Part shown: one piece after another, positions 36,072 through 47,935 of the stretch
How the letters are laid out: each line of letters begins with the position of its first letter
How positions within the stretch are numbered: the first letter of the stretch is position 1
From: Physcomitrium patens
Lineage: Eukaryota > Streptophyta > Bryopsida > Funariales > Funariaceae
NCBI RefSeq assembly: GCF_000002425.4
Contig: NC_037253.1
Location: forward strand, 6,110,178-6,174,177
Length of the DNA: 64,000 nt
Direction of reading: 5' to 3'
The notes under the pieces: generated by a model
The model's input: only the letters and a program-made list of their open reading frames with translations
Told to the model about the DNA's origin: nothing
Databases searched by the model: none
Translations under genes and position numbers: made by a program

Positions 36072-36083
36072 CAATATCAGAGC
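36072..36083 (+). other. Decayed primer-binding site of E2
   Basis: CAATATCAGAGC lies 20 nt after the 5' LTR end and matches the usual initiator-Met-tRNA primer site TGGTATCAGAGC except for changes at its first three bases, including G-to-A. The distance from the LTR is larger than usual, so the assignment is tentative. Confidence 0.5.
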
Positions 36084-36258
36084 TTTATCGTTTTTTGATT
36101 AAGAGTGGATTACCCCTTTCTCTTGATAAGACATAAGTATATAAGAAGTTGCGGATTACCTTTTTTTCAACTGATATTATTTCTAGAATTATTTTTTTTC
36201 TTGATTCTTGAATATTGTATTCTGTAAGAATAGATACTTTTCTTTTTATTAAGCTAGC

Positions 36259-38499
36259 ATGGCAAAGCATACTGAAATGAATAGTGCAATGGCTCAAATG
36301 CAAGAAAAAAATGAGAGAGTTAATGCTTGCGATGCATCAACTCAGTCTACCACTACAAGGAGCAACAAGATTATCAGACAATGAAGATATAGAGATGATT
36401 GAAGTTGCTTCAACATCTACATCAAATCATACTACTGCTCCTACAATGGAACATTGTTCAAGTTTCAAGGAACCAAAAATTGGATTACTTGAGAAGTTTG
36501 ATGGCACAAGATCTAATTAGGTACAATTGGTGATTGAATTACAACCTCAAAGTTATCCAACTCAAGGATCACAAGTCAGGTTTATTGGAATACTACTTTC
36601 AAATTTTATTTTATTATAATTTTTATCATTTTTTAAATAACATGATAAATATTAGATAATTTGAAAGCATTTTTAGCGGAGTTTCCCTCTATGTATAGAA
36701 AATATGATGCAATCTATATTATAAAAAACAAGATTTGTATCTTACGAGAAGGTAATCGATCAATGATATTATATACTTCACAATTTTGACAATTAGTAAT
36801 AGATATTAAGTAGAATGATACAGCACTCATCAACCAATTTTTCTATGGATTATAATATGAAGTAAAGAAACTAATGCTCAATTTACGTGATCCTCAAATA
36901 CTGACTCAAGAAATTGACTATGTTGTGAAATGTGATAATTGACTTTTTGAGTTTTGATTTGAAAATCACACAATGAAACCTCAAAATTAATAAAATTCAA
37001 TGACAACACCAATGACTTTTCAATCTAAATATTTGGAAGTAGAAGACCTGCAAATTAATATAGTATATTTTAAATTTCTTATCAAACAAGAAAAGACTCA
37101 TCATCATTAAAAAAGGCTATATTTATATTATAGAGAAGCTAAGCACACTACTAGATATTGTCTAAAGAAACAATACAACTATAAAATGAGGAGTACTACT
37201 GTCAAAGATGAAAACATGTCGAAAAATAAATTTGTCCAATTAAAATAAAGTCCATGCAACTAAAATCTTGTATAATTCTTAACAAAGGTCCTATTCTTTC
37301 CTCAGAACCCTCTCCTTCTTTTACTATAGATGTGCGTTTAGGATCTAATAATCACAAAGCCTCTCCTTTAATAGATTCAAGAACCTCAACTTATTTTTTA
37401 GATGAAGAATTTGTTAAAAGTCATAATATATAATTAGTATGAAAAATTAAATCTGTACATGTAGAAGTCATAGATGGTTGTCCATTATCTTCTAGAAATG
37501 ATACTCATAAAACACTTCTTATAGGTGTAGTAATAAATGGTCATAATAATTACGTAATTTTTAATATAATTAGATTTCCTTTTAATCTAGTCATTTTATG
37601 TTTATCATGGCTAGAAAAATATAATCCTATAATAGATTGGATTTCTCATAAACTTGACTTTTTTTCAAACATCATTAAAAGTTTTTTCTAATCCAATAGA
37701 AAGCCATGAGTCTAATGTAGCTAAACTTGTACTTGTAGGTATAAAAGCTTTTTTGCATGCTGCAAAAGAAGGACTATCTTTTGTTACTTATGCCACATCC
37801 ATTTTAAATTTTGGATAAATTTCAAGTGAAATTCTAAGTCAATATCAAGATTTTCAAGATATTTTTGAGAAAAAGAATATAGATATTTTTCCAAAGTATC
37901 ATCCATATGATTGCTCAATCGATCTTAAAGAAGAAACTCAGCTGCCATTTGGTCCAATTTATAGTTTATCACAAAATAAGTTGGCTAAATTCAAGAGGTA
38001 AATTGATGAAAACTTGGCGAAGAATTTCATACACCATTTAAAATCTCCTTTAAGAGCTCCAATCTTATTTATGAAGAAAAAAGATGGACCATTGCAAATG
38101 TGTGTAGATAATCAAGGACTCAACAAGATTATCATTAAGAATAGATATCCTCTGTCTTCGATATCTAGACTTCTTGATGAATAAAATCAAGCTAAGATCT
38201 ATACAAAAATAGATCTACGATGAGCATAGAATTTGGTCCTTATTAAAGAAGGAGATGAATGAAAGACTACATTTCAAACAAGGTATGGATACTTTGAATA
38301 TAATATTATGCCTTTTGGACTCATGAATGCACTAGCTACTTTTCAACATCTTATAAATGATATTTTTCGTGAGTTTCTAGATGATTTTGTTGTCTATTAC
38401 TTAGATAATATTTTAATCAATTCTAAGAATAGAGAAGAATATGAAATTCATATTTATCATGTATTATAAAAACTTAGAGATGTAGGATTGTACGCCAAG

Positions 38500-38542
<43 letters not shown>

Positions 38543-38840
38543 TATTCTACACTATTCAACTTGATTTCTTAGGATACATTATTTCAAACATTGGTCTAAT
38601 GATGGACCCTAAAAAAGTTCATACAATCATGGATCGGAAGATTCTAAAAACAGTAAGAGATGTACAATACTTTTTGAGATTTGTCAATTACTATTGGATC
38701 TTAATCAAGAACTTTTCTCAAGTTGCAATACCACTTACATGCTTAATTTATAAAGACAAGCTCGAGAAGAGTAAAGAAGCAGAAGCATCATTTGAAGCTT
38801 TGAAGAAAGCTTTTACTTTTGTACTAATCCTATATTATAT
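36259..38840 (+). pseudogene. E2 gag-protease-RT, broken
   Basis: Gag starts at an ATG at 36259 and contains a retroviral-type capsid segment (YDAIYIIKNKICILREGN near 36700). A CX2CX4HX4C knuckle with first cysteines changed to Tyr lies at about 37125-37165. A protease-linked segment (SWLEKYNPIIDWISHKL) is near 37605. RT runs from about 37880 with [33 protein letters not shown] and a YLDN-type catalytic loop at about 38400 (usual Y/F-x-D-D; the second Asp is changed). A 38-A tract interrupts RT at 38503-38540. The frame is broken by stops that mostly correspond to Gln or Arg codons. Confidence 0.82.
38503..38540. repeat. A38 homopolymer inside E2 RT
   Basis: Thirty-eight consecutive A's fall where E1 has only a short A-rich stretch (AAGTTTAAATAA). 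It is probably a slippage expansion of a Lys-rich site rather than an inserted tail, because RT homology resumes at once on the far side. Confidence 0.9.
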
Positions 38841-40083
38841 TGTCATACTGTAATTGCTTATAGTATGTAAAAATTAGTTAGGACATATAAATATTTGTAT
38901 ATGTTAGAATAGTTAATAGATTAATTTAAAGAGAGTGGATATAAAAAACTTTATTTTAAGTTTTATCTATTTCGATTATAGCATTTAAAAAAATTATAGG
39001 ATCTAAATGTTTAATATAAAGCCTTGAGAGGAGATTAGAGCCTAAAGAAGAAACTCTTAACTACTAGGAGGCTTATTGGGAGGGATGAAAGTAAGGCATG
39101 GTTGAATGAAGGCAAGGGATAGAGATTTTCATTCCTATTGATTGAAGGCCATGCCCAATGGGCTTCAAGGAGGCTGCCTGAGGCCTTATTAGGAATTAGG
39201 GTTTTTTATTCGAGGTCATTCGAGCTTCAGAGGCTAAAGTCATCACGTTTAGGCTTTTGGATACAGATTGGATGCAAATTTTGGATGATTTGGAGTTTTT
39301 ATGAAGGAATTATTGGTACTCAAAGTTAAGGTGTCAATTTCATATCTATTGTCACTCTTTGAGGCATAACATATGTTTACAAAGAGCAATGAAGGATCAA
39401 GAACTGAGGTTGAAAAGAACACTTCTTCAACTACACTTTTTATATACTTTTTGATGAATTTAAAGTTTGAATGAAGAAGTTATGGAGGGTTGGAGTCAGC
39501 GCATGCAAATCAAAGACAGTAAGTAAGTGATTTTATTCATAGTAATGATTGGAGCCATATCTTGAGTTTTTGGAAGAATTCTTGGCTCAAATCTTTTGGA
39601 AAAGGTAGATAATTGTATTAAAAAACTATATATATAAAATTTGTGGCATTTAAATGTTTAGTTTGTGAGATATGAAGAAAATTTCACATAGGTGTATAAA
39701 AACTAGGATTTGAAGCTACTGTTAGGATTTTGGTGATATCTTAAGATCCGCAACGAATTTGCAATTGAAATTTGTTGTGAAAGTTGATAAGAATATATCA
39801 GTACTTTATATAAAATTTGAGTAAGTTTGGACGGTCGGATTGAAAGATATGAGATATTAAAGTTTACAAAAGAATTCTATATAAGGGTATACAAGGTTTT
39901 AGAGGATTTTATCATATTTTGGATATTATTGGTTACTTGGGCTTATGTATTTGGTGTAATTACTCCAAAAAAAAAATTTATATATAAACCTAGGGCTTCC
40001 TTTATTTTGAATCTTGATTGAGCAATTAGTGATAGCCAGGAATCTAATGTTTTCTTGAGGGAAACCCTCTCTACCCCGATAGC
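38841..40083. mobile_element. LTR-like insertion in E2 RNase H
   Basis: About 1.24 kb without coding homology separates the end of RT (LILYY) from RNase H (VNFSK) of E2. Its left end TGTCATACTGTAA closely matches the solo LTR start TGTCATGTTGTAA, and an internal block GATGATTTGGAGT is also shared with that LTR, so it is likely another member of that LTR family without the telomere-like array. GTCA occurs at both junctions (38842-38845 and 40084-40087); the exact ends, and whether this is the target duplication, are uncertain. Confidence 0.55.
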
Positions 40084-42109
40084 GTCAACTTCTCTAAAGT
40101 ATTTTTTATGGAGACAAATGAATTTTACTTTGTTTTGGGTGTAATCTTGTCATAAATAAGAGTAGATGACAAACTTCATCTAATAGCTTTTGATTTAAGA
40201 AAATTTTCAGCAGCAGAAATTAATTATAAGATCCACAACAAGGAACTTCTTGTAATTGAGGATTCTTTTCAAGAATGGCATCATTATTTAGAAGGCACTT
40301 CAAGTCTAGTCACTGTGTATATGGATCACAAGAACCTCAAGTATTTCATGTCAGCATGTATTTTGAATTGTTGTCAGGCTCATTGGAACATGTTTTTGTC
40401 AAGATTTGAGTTTAATATCACTTATCGGCCAAAATAACAACAAGGTTTGTCTAATGCCTTTTCTAGATGTTCTTATCTTACACCAAAAGAAGAAGAAGCA
40501 GCTTTTAGCTAACAAAAGATAATTTTATTGAAGTCAAAATAATTCCATCTCTGAATAATGAAATCAACATTGACTATTGATTTGACTTTTTTAAGTAGAT
40601 CCAAGCAAGTATGTCCTCAGACCTTCTTGTTCATGACATTAAAAATAATTTCTCTAAGTCTCAAGATACTTCCAAGTTTGAGTTTAAAGAGGACCTATTC
40701 TATTTTGAAGGATGCTTATATGTTTCAGAAAAAAAAGCATGATTATGTGCTCTTAAAGCTTGTCACAATTTCCTTGCATTAAGACATTTAGGATATAATA
40801 TGACTTTGGAGCTTATATCTAGAGCTTTTTAGTAGTTTCAAATGTAGAAGGTTGTTAAAGAATTTTTGTAAACATGTGATATTTGTTCAAGATCAAAAAC
40901 TCCTTGTCATTGACCTTATGGACTCCTCCAACCATTACCTATACCAAAACAATCATGGTTTTCTGTCTCTATGGATTTTATATCAGATCTCAAAATTTCA
41001 AGTTCATATGTTTCCATATTCGTGATTGTAGATCGTTTCACTAAAATAGCATATTTTGTATTATGTATAAAATCTATCTTAAGTAAAAGAATAGCTAAAC
41101 TCTTCCTTGACAACATATATCACTATCATAGATTACCAAGGAATATTATATCAAACAGAGGAACACAATTTTTATCAAGATTTTAGAAAATTCTTTTCAA
41201 GATATTAAAAGTAGATATAAAACTATCTTTGGCTTTCTATCATCAAACTAATAAAAAAACAGAATAGATAAATCAAGTTTTAAAGTAGTAATTGAGGTGT
41301 ACAATCAACTATCAACAAGATGATTGGACAACTCTTTTGCCATTGGCAGAGTTTGCTTTTAATAATTTAGTACATTCTTCTACTCAACAAACACTTTTTT
41401 TTGCCAATTACAATTATTATCCATGATTTGATACTTTTGACTTTTCAAAAGTTGATAATCTTAAAGCAAAAGATGTGACAAAGTGATTGTCAGAGCTCAT
41501 GCAATAATAAAGGCATAATTAAAAAAAGCTCAAGAACGATAAAAAGCCAATGTAGATGTCTATTACAAAGAGCAACCTCAATTGGACGATAAGGTATCAT
41601 TACTTCATTATAATATTAAAACTATTCATCCTTGTGATAAGCTAGATTATTATAAGCTTAAACCATTTTCCATTTATGAACAGATCAGTTCAATTGCTTA
41701 TTGATTATACCTATCGAAGTCTATGAAAATCTATTTGGTGTTCCATGTATATTTATTTGAGCCATACAAAATAATGGATATACAAAGAAGGTGACAAATA
41801 CTACCACCTTCTATAGAAGTAGACAATAATGAAGAATTTGAAGTAGAAGAAGTCTTAGATTGAAGGCGGTGCCAAAATAGGTTAGAATATCTGGTACATT
41901 GGCATAGATATGACATTAATGAATGCACATGGAAGCCATTTAGGAATCTAACAAATGTATCAGTCAAAATTAAAGCTTTCTATTAATGACATCCATCAAA
42001 ATGAAGATGAAGAGTCAAGAATTGTTTTATTATAAAATAAAGCAAGCTCAATAGAGATTTTTATTCTATCTTGTATCATTTTTTCTTTAGATTTTTTAGT
42101 ACTTAGAAG
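40084..42109 (+). pseudogene. E2 RNase H-integrase-chromodomain, broken
   Basis: RNase H resumes with a decayed TDASDF-type motif and HHYLEG...VYMDHKNLKYF near 40285-40350. Integrase has the zinc-binding end (CDICSRSK near 40880), SVSMDFISDL near 40960 and IISNRGTQF near 41140, where the usual catalytic Asp reads Asn. A chromodomain (EYLVHWHRYDINECTWKPF) is at about 41890-41950. Stops are frequent. The chromodomain defines the element as a chromovirus. Confidence 0.82.
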
Positions 42110-42571
42110 ATGGAGAATCAACAACGAGCAGATTCAACTCAAGAGCTATCATTTGTTGAGCTATCAAACAAAATATTGCAACTGTCACATCCTTTGAGAC
42201 GATAAAATCGAGATGAAGATCCTGAAGAATGACATATTCTTCCTTAATAGATGGCGAGATACAATGTGTTTGGTACCACGACCTTGGAAAGGACTCATAG
42301 TATTTAGTGATACTTTCAGAGGTAGGAACCACTTCTGATGGTATTACTAATGTTTTGTTTGAATGAAGTTATGAAAGCCTCAATAATGATCAAATATCAA
42401 GGTGGTCTACTCGCCTTGGCATAGAACATTATCAATGGTTGAAGGAACCTATCAACTACCTTTAAATAGAATAAACATCAAAGTACATGGCAAATATAGT
42501 TCGGCGCATCTTGGACTTCATCAACATGTAATCACTGCTCTTTGTGGAATTCGTCCCTAGAAAGAGGATAA
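42110..42571 (+). pseudogene. Extra reading frame downstream of E2 pol, conserved in E1
   Basis: After the chromodomain, an ATG at 42110 opens a frame beginning MENQQ, with LSNKILQLSHPLRR and, after in-frame stops consistent with C-to-T, MARYNVFGTTTLE. E1 has the equivalent at 45643 onward (MENQQ, LSNETL, MVRYNIFGITALE). The frame extends close to the polypurine tract, about 150 codons. I recognise no family. A frame after integrase and before the 3' LTR is where env-like or accessory genes sit in some gypsy elements; function is unknown. The E1 copy is included in 43107-46106. Confidence 0.5.
42559..42571 (+). other. Polypurine tract of E2
   Basis: AGAAAGAGGATAA lies directly before the 3' LTR start (TATCACGG). 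This is the expected second-strand priming site. Confidence 0.6.
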
Positions 42572-43106
42572 TATCACGGACATACATATTTATCTTGATA
42601 ATTATCTAGATAATAAGAATAGATAGAAATAAGTCAAAACAGATAAATATGATATTATCTTGTAAAAAGCTTCATAGACGTTGTTTTATCTTTATACATG
42701 TCTATAGGTGATTAGTAGGTTAAAAACTTGACCAATAAGGAGGCCACGTATTTACATATTGACCATTTATAGTACAAATTGGACATATGGCATACACCTA
42801 AGAAACTTGCCTTACAAATTAGACATGTGTCCTACAAGTTGGATACGTAGTAGAGGTCCTATAGCATGTTGCCACATAGTTCTTAGTTAATTAGTATATA
42901 TAGAGGCAAGAGTGAGGCTTTTTTTCACTCTTGTCAACTCCTTTCTTGCTTTTAGTCTAGTTTCAAGAGTCTTGTATTTTTTTAGTCTTTGGCAATAGCC
43001 ATTCTAGGTCTTCCTTGAATATACATACTTTCTTCTATTTTGTCACTTTCTTTTTGATATAGATTCCATAAGTTTATATATCTTCTTTCACTTTATGTTC
43101 TTGACA
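42572..43106 (+). repeat. 3' LTR of E2
   Basis: 535 bp from TATCACGG (decayed TGTCA) to TTGACA, aligned with the two pieces of the 5' LTR. The differences I read between the copies are mostly transitions. Confidence 0.85.
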
Positions 43107-46106
43107 GTCTTTTGGATTCATGAATATATTAGCTGTTTTTTAACATCTAATGAATTATGTCTTTTGTGAATTTTTTGTTAATTTTTTCATCTGTTATTTG
43201 GATGACATCTTAAACTATTCTAAGAATATAAAAGACCATGAAGTTCATGTTTGTTGCATGTTACAAAAACTTAGAGATGTAGAATTATATGCCAAGTTTA
43301 AATAATATATGTTCTACATTATTTAAGTTGATTTCATAGGATAGATTTTTTTCAATGAAGGAATATTGATGGATCCAAAGAAGGTCCAAACTATCATGGA
43401 TTGGAAGATTTCAAGCACAATAAGAGATGTATAATTTTTTTTTTGGACTTTATCAATTAATATTGGAACTTTATCAAGATTTTTTTTCAAGTTGTAGCTC
43501 CACTTATATATTTGACTTATAAAAAAAACTTTAGTAGAGTAAAGAAGCTAAAGCATCATTTGATGCTTTAAAGAAGAATTTATTTTTATACCAATTTTAA
43601 AATATGTTGACTTTTTTAAAGCATTTTCTTTTATAAAAACAGATGCATCAGACTTTGCCTTGAATGTAGTATTGTCTCAAATAGGAGCAGATGATAAATT
43701 CTATCTAGTAGCTTTTTATTCCAAAAAAAAAATTAGTTGTCAAGATTAATTATAAGATCCACAATAAAGAACTCCTTGCAATCGTAGATTCATTTCAAGA
43801 ATAGTGTCATTATCTAGAAGGCACCTCGAGACCAATCATCATATATAGATCATAAGAATCTTGAGTACGTTATATCGACATATGTTTTGAATCATTGCCA
43901 AGCTTATTGGAGCATATCTTTATTAAGATTTGATTTTAAGATCACTTATTGATTGAAAAAATAATTAGGTTTCTTAAAAGTCCTTTTTAGATATTCTTAT
44001 CTTGTACCAAAAGAAGAAAATGTATCTTTTGATCAACAAAGAACGATTTTGTTAAAGCCAAAGTATTTTTTTTTAAGTAATAAATTCAACATTGACTATT
44101 GATTCAATCTTTATCAAGAAAATTCAATCAAGTATTTCTTTTCATCCTCTTATCCATGATATCAAAAATAATTCTTCTAAATCTTATGATGCTTTTAAGT
44201 TCAAATTTATAAATAATCTATTTTATTTCAAAAGATAATTATATATTCTAGAAGGAGGGGCACAATTATGTGTTCTTCAAACTCGTCATGACTTTCTAGG
44301 AATATAATATTTTGGATATGATAAGACTTTGGAGCTAATATCAAGAGATTTTGAGTGGCATCAAATGTAGAAGGCAGTCAAAGACTTTGTACAATCATGT
44401 AATATTTGTTCAAGTTCAAAAATTCCTTATTGTCAACAATATGGATTTATTCAATTATTACCTATTCCAAAATAATCATGGTCTTCCGTTTCTATAGATT
44501 TTATCATAAGTCTTTTAGCCTCTGATTTGTATGATTCTATATTTGTAGTATTAGATCATTTTACTAAGATGGAATATTTTATACCATGTATAAAATCTAT
44601 CACTGGTAGAGAAACCGCTAAACTTTTTTTTGTCAATATCTATTGCTATCACAAATTTATTAAAGATATTACATCACATAGGGAGATTTAATTTATATCA
44701 AGATTTTGGAGAATCATTTTCAAGATTTTAAAAGTAGATATAAAGCTCTCTTCAACTTCTCATCTTTAAACTAATGGACAAACAAAATAGGTGAATCAAG
44801 TTTTAGAGCAATATTTGAAGTGTACCATCAATTTTTATCAAAATGATTGAACAATTCTTTTACCATTGGCAAAGTTTGCATATAATAATTTGGTACATTC
44901 TTCTACTCAATAAACACCTTTTTTTTTCAATTATGATTATCATCTATAACTTTATACTTTTAATTTTTTTAAAATTAATAATCTTGTAGTAGAAGATTTG
45001 GCAAATCATTTGTCAAAGCTATATGCAATAATGAAGGCACAATTAAAAGGAGTTCAAGAACAAAAAAAAATGAATGCACATGCCTATTATAAGAAACAAC
45101 TACAATTCAATGTGGATTGCAAAGTATGATTACTTTGTCACAATATCAAGACTACTTATCTTTGTAAAAGTTGGACTATTATAGGCTTAGATCTTTTTCA
45201 ATTTGAAAATAAATCAATCTTATTGCTTATCAATTATATCTACATGAATCTATAAAGATCCATCTCATATTTTATATATCTCTTCTTGAGCCATATATGA
45301 TAGTGAATAACTTGAGAAGAAGATAAATACCATATCTTCTTATAGAAATAAATAATAATCAAGAATTTAAGGTGGAAGAAGTCTTAGATTCAAGGTGATA
45401 CCAAAATAGGTTGGAATACCTTGTTCATTAGTACGGATATGTTAGTAGTGAATGCACATAAGAGCCACCAAAGAATCTTGCAAATGTAGCAAAGAGAGTT
45501 GAGGCTTCTCATTGACAACATCCATCAAAATCAAGATAAAGAATATCAAATCTTTATTATAAAATAAAATAAGATATAAGAAAAGTAGCATTCTACCTTC
45601 TACCCTTCTTTGTAGCTTCTGTGTATTTGTGATATTAAGGAGATGGAAAATCAACAACTAGTAGATTTAACTGAAGAACTTTCACTTGCTAACTTATCAA
45701 ATGAGACATTATGATTGTTACAACCTTTAAAATGACATAATCAAGATGAAGTTCTTCAAAAAAAACATATCTTTTTTTGAATAGATGGTGAGATACAATA
45801 TATTTGGTATCACAGCCTTGGAAGAGACTCTAAATTATTTATGATTTTATTAGAAGTAAGAACAATTCTTGATAGTATTGTAAATATTTTATTTGAAGGA
45901 AGTTACGAAGGCCTCAACAACAATTAAATAACAAGGTGATCTTCTCATCATAGTATGGAATATTATTGATGGCTAAGAAGTCCTATCAACCATCTTTGAA
46001 GAGAACAAAGATCAAAGTATGTGGTAAATATGATTCTCCACATCTTAGATTTCATCAATACATGATAACTGCTCCTTATGGAATTTGTCTCTAGATGAAA
46101 ATGTAA
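43107..46106 (+). pseudogene. E1 RT-RNase H-integrase-chromodomain and extra frame, broken
   Basis: RT resumes after the E2 junction with a GFMN-type motif and MDPKKV near 43375. RNase H has TDASDFALNVVLSQ at about 43640. Integrase has CNICSSSK near 44405, SVSIDFI near 44485 and a decayed TNGQTK...NQVLEQ near 44770. The chromodomain (YLVHWYGYVSSECT, then EPPKNLANV) is at about 45418-45490. From 45643 a frame beginning MENQQ parallels the extra E2 frame. Numerous stops and shifts show that it is not functional. Confidence 0.82.
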
Positions 46107-46666
46107 TATCAGGAATATACATATTTATTTTAGTAAATACCTACATGCTTAAGTAAAAGTAGATAAAAGTAGGTAAAAATAGATAAAAATAGATTAATTT
46201 TATAATATCTTCTAAAAAAGCTTCTCAGAAGCTTTATAGACATTACTTTGACTTTATACATATTTATAGTTGATTTAAAGTGTAAAAACTTGATCAATAA
46301 GTTAATCATATATTAATACCTTACAAAACAAGTTAATTATATGGCATATATATATAAAACTTGTCTTAGAAGTTAAAATACATGTCTTATAAAGTCAATA
46401 CATTTTACAGATCTTATAGGATATTGCCACATAGCTCCTAGTTAAGAGTATATATATGGAGGTAAGAATGAAGCCTTCTTCACTCTTGCCAATGCTTTTC
46501 TAGTTTTTAGTTTTGTTTCAAGTCTTTTTAGTTTTCTTATTTTTTAGCAATAATCATTTTAGTTCAATACTATAACATCTTTGAGTGATTTTTTAGTCCT
46601 TTTTAATGACACAAGAGTGTATTGAGGATTTTTTTCTTTAAGATTCATGTCCTTGATACCTTGATA
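46107..46666 (+). repeat. 3' LTR of E1
   Basis: 560 bp from TATCAGGAATATAC to TTGATA, homologous to 30772-31346. It is followed by the target repeat TATGT. Confidence 0.85.
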
Positions 46667-46993
46667 TATGTAATAATATTTAAGTTTTAATATTTTTTGT
46701 CATAACTATAGACTATTTGGCTTTATAATTTTTTCTTTATATGACATCACTTATGAATAAAAAATGATTCAAAAACTTGTTTCAATATTAACATATTTTG
46801 AAAAGAGTAGTATATTATAGATGAATTGTAGTGAATAATGACACATGATTTGTATATTAAATAAAGTATATTTTTACAGCTATTAAATGAGTCTATATTG
46901 AATAAAGTTCCATTATGTAATTGTAGAGGTATGATCAATTCAATTTAGAGCAATGTTGAATTTTTTTTTTTGAATGTAGTATCCAATTACATA

Positions 46994-47773
46994 TTAATAT
47001 TTTTTATGAATTCTTTTGGCCTTGATAACTGCTTCCAACCTCTTATGCATACTTTCTATTAACTTTTGGCACAAAACTACTTCAATATTATTTCATTCTG
47101 CAACTATTTTTTGCTATAATTTCCAAACTCTCTTTCATTTTATCTTCCAAGTGTTGAGTTGGAATTTGAAGTGCTCTCAAAGATATTCAATGGAATTAAG
47201 ATCAAAAGACTAAGTATGCGAATCTAATATTTTAATCCTATGATAAACAAACCACTTCCATGCAAATTTTGAGTTATGCTTGGAGTCATTTGTCTTATTA
47301 AAAAATCACCTCTTTCTTAAAAATACCAGATTCTTGAATGCTAGAGAGCTCAATTTTTTCAAGAGTTTCCACAAATTCCTTAGCATCCATCCTCCCTTCA
47401 ATCTCTGTCGATCTTTCAATCCCATTTCATTCTATGTAACTACATACCATTATATTTCTACCCTCATGATTAACTATATTAGTTGCTATGTCATATTGGT
47501 TGTTATATCATGTTTAAAATTTTTAGCAACCTCAAAAGCATTTTCAGCCTTCTCAATGTTGATTTGGCAAATAATTGCCCTTTCATCTAGTACAATGAGC
47601 TTCTTTGGTTTGTTTAACTTAAGATTCTTTCTATTAAAAGTAATCTTTTTCACTAGCCTAGAGATAATAGCTTTATTATAGCCAAGTTTGGAAGCAATTT
47701 GGTTATAAGATTTTTGAGAATAAAGAAGAGTAGAGATGATGTTGTCTTGGAGAGAGTAGAGCATGGATCTCAT
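46994..47773 (-). pseudogene. Tc1/mariner transposase, internally deleted and broken
   Basis: Reading leftward from 47773, a helix-turn-helix part is intact for about 95 codons (SYNQIASKLGYNKAIISRLV and KAENAFEVAKNF), typical of Tc1-like transposases. Then, without the central stretch that should hold the first catalytic Asp (about 130 residues), the frame resumes at a segment corresponding to GGNVMVWG, followed by GRMDAKEFVETLEK and a decayed catalytic QQDNDPKHTS-type segment (about 47310). The DLNSIEYL...EHFKFQLN block is at about 47150-47200, and CQKLIESMHKRLEAVIKAK leads to a terminal KKY before the stop at 46994. No terminal inverted repeats were found in the 1.26 kb between E1 and E3. 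Mechanism: cut-and-paste at TA; now dead. Confidence 0.8.
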
Positions 47774-47935
47774 AGTTGTTCAAAGAATTATTAAGGATGT
47801 AAAAATCTATCAAAAAAAATATATTAAGATTAAAGACAAAGAATGAAATTGATAGCAAAAGTGGTTTCAAAGATTCTTATTTATATTATAATAAAGATTA
47901 CAGAAGTATATATTTGAAATATTTCTTGTATTTAT

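Larger units (their letters stand above)
33675..43106 (+). mobile_element. E2: decayed Ty3/gypsy chromovirus nested in E1
   Basis: It has its own LTR pair (33675-36051, interrupted; 42572-43106) and the flanking pentamers GCCTT (33670-33674) and GTCTT (43107-43111), one C-to-T apart. It lies in E1's RT exactly where E1 reads ATGCC / TTTTGGATTC. Its LTRs and proteins resemble E1, so it is a relative that inserted into its own family. Internal order: gag, zinc knuckle, protease, RT, RNase H, integrase, chromodomain, then an extra frame. It carries two later insertions (33961-35793 and about 38841-40083). Confidence 0.87.
30772..46666 (+). mobile_element. E1: decayed Ty3/gypsy chromovirus, split by the nested element E2
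   Basis: Two homologous LTRs (30772-31346 and 46107-46666) enclose gag-pol remnants in the order gag, protease, RT, RNase H, integrase, chromodomain. The flanking pentamers CATGC (30767-30771) and TATGT (46667-46671) are a target duplication that differs only by two C-to-T changes. The internal part is cut at 33674/43107 by E2, which entered the RT region. Every domain is broken by stops and frameshifts, so the element is dead. The chromodomain near 45400-45500 places it among chromoviruses, which are thought to target methylated-histone chromatin. Confidence 0.85.

Noticed and set aside
36047..36083. Assigning the E2 LTR end at the primer-binding site itself
   Set aside because: The 3' LTR ends at TTGACA directly before the E1 target repeat, so the LTR must end at 36051 even though that leaves a 20-nt gap to the primer site.
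38488..38853. Frame starting with a poly-Lys run as a novel protein
   Set aside because: It is the E2 reverse transcriptase read through the A38 tract.
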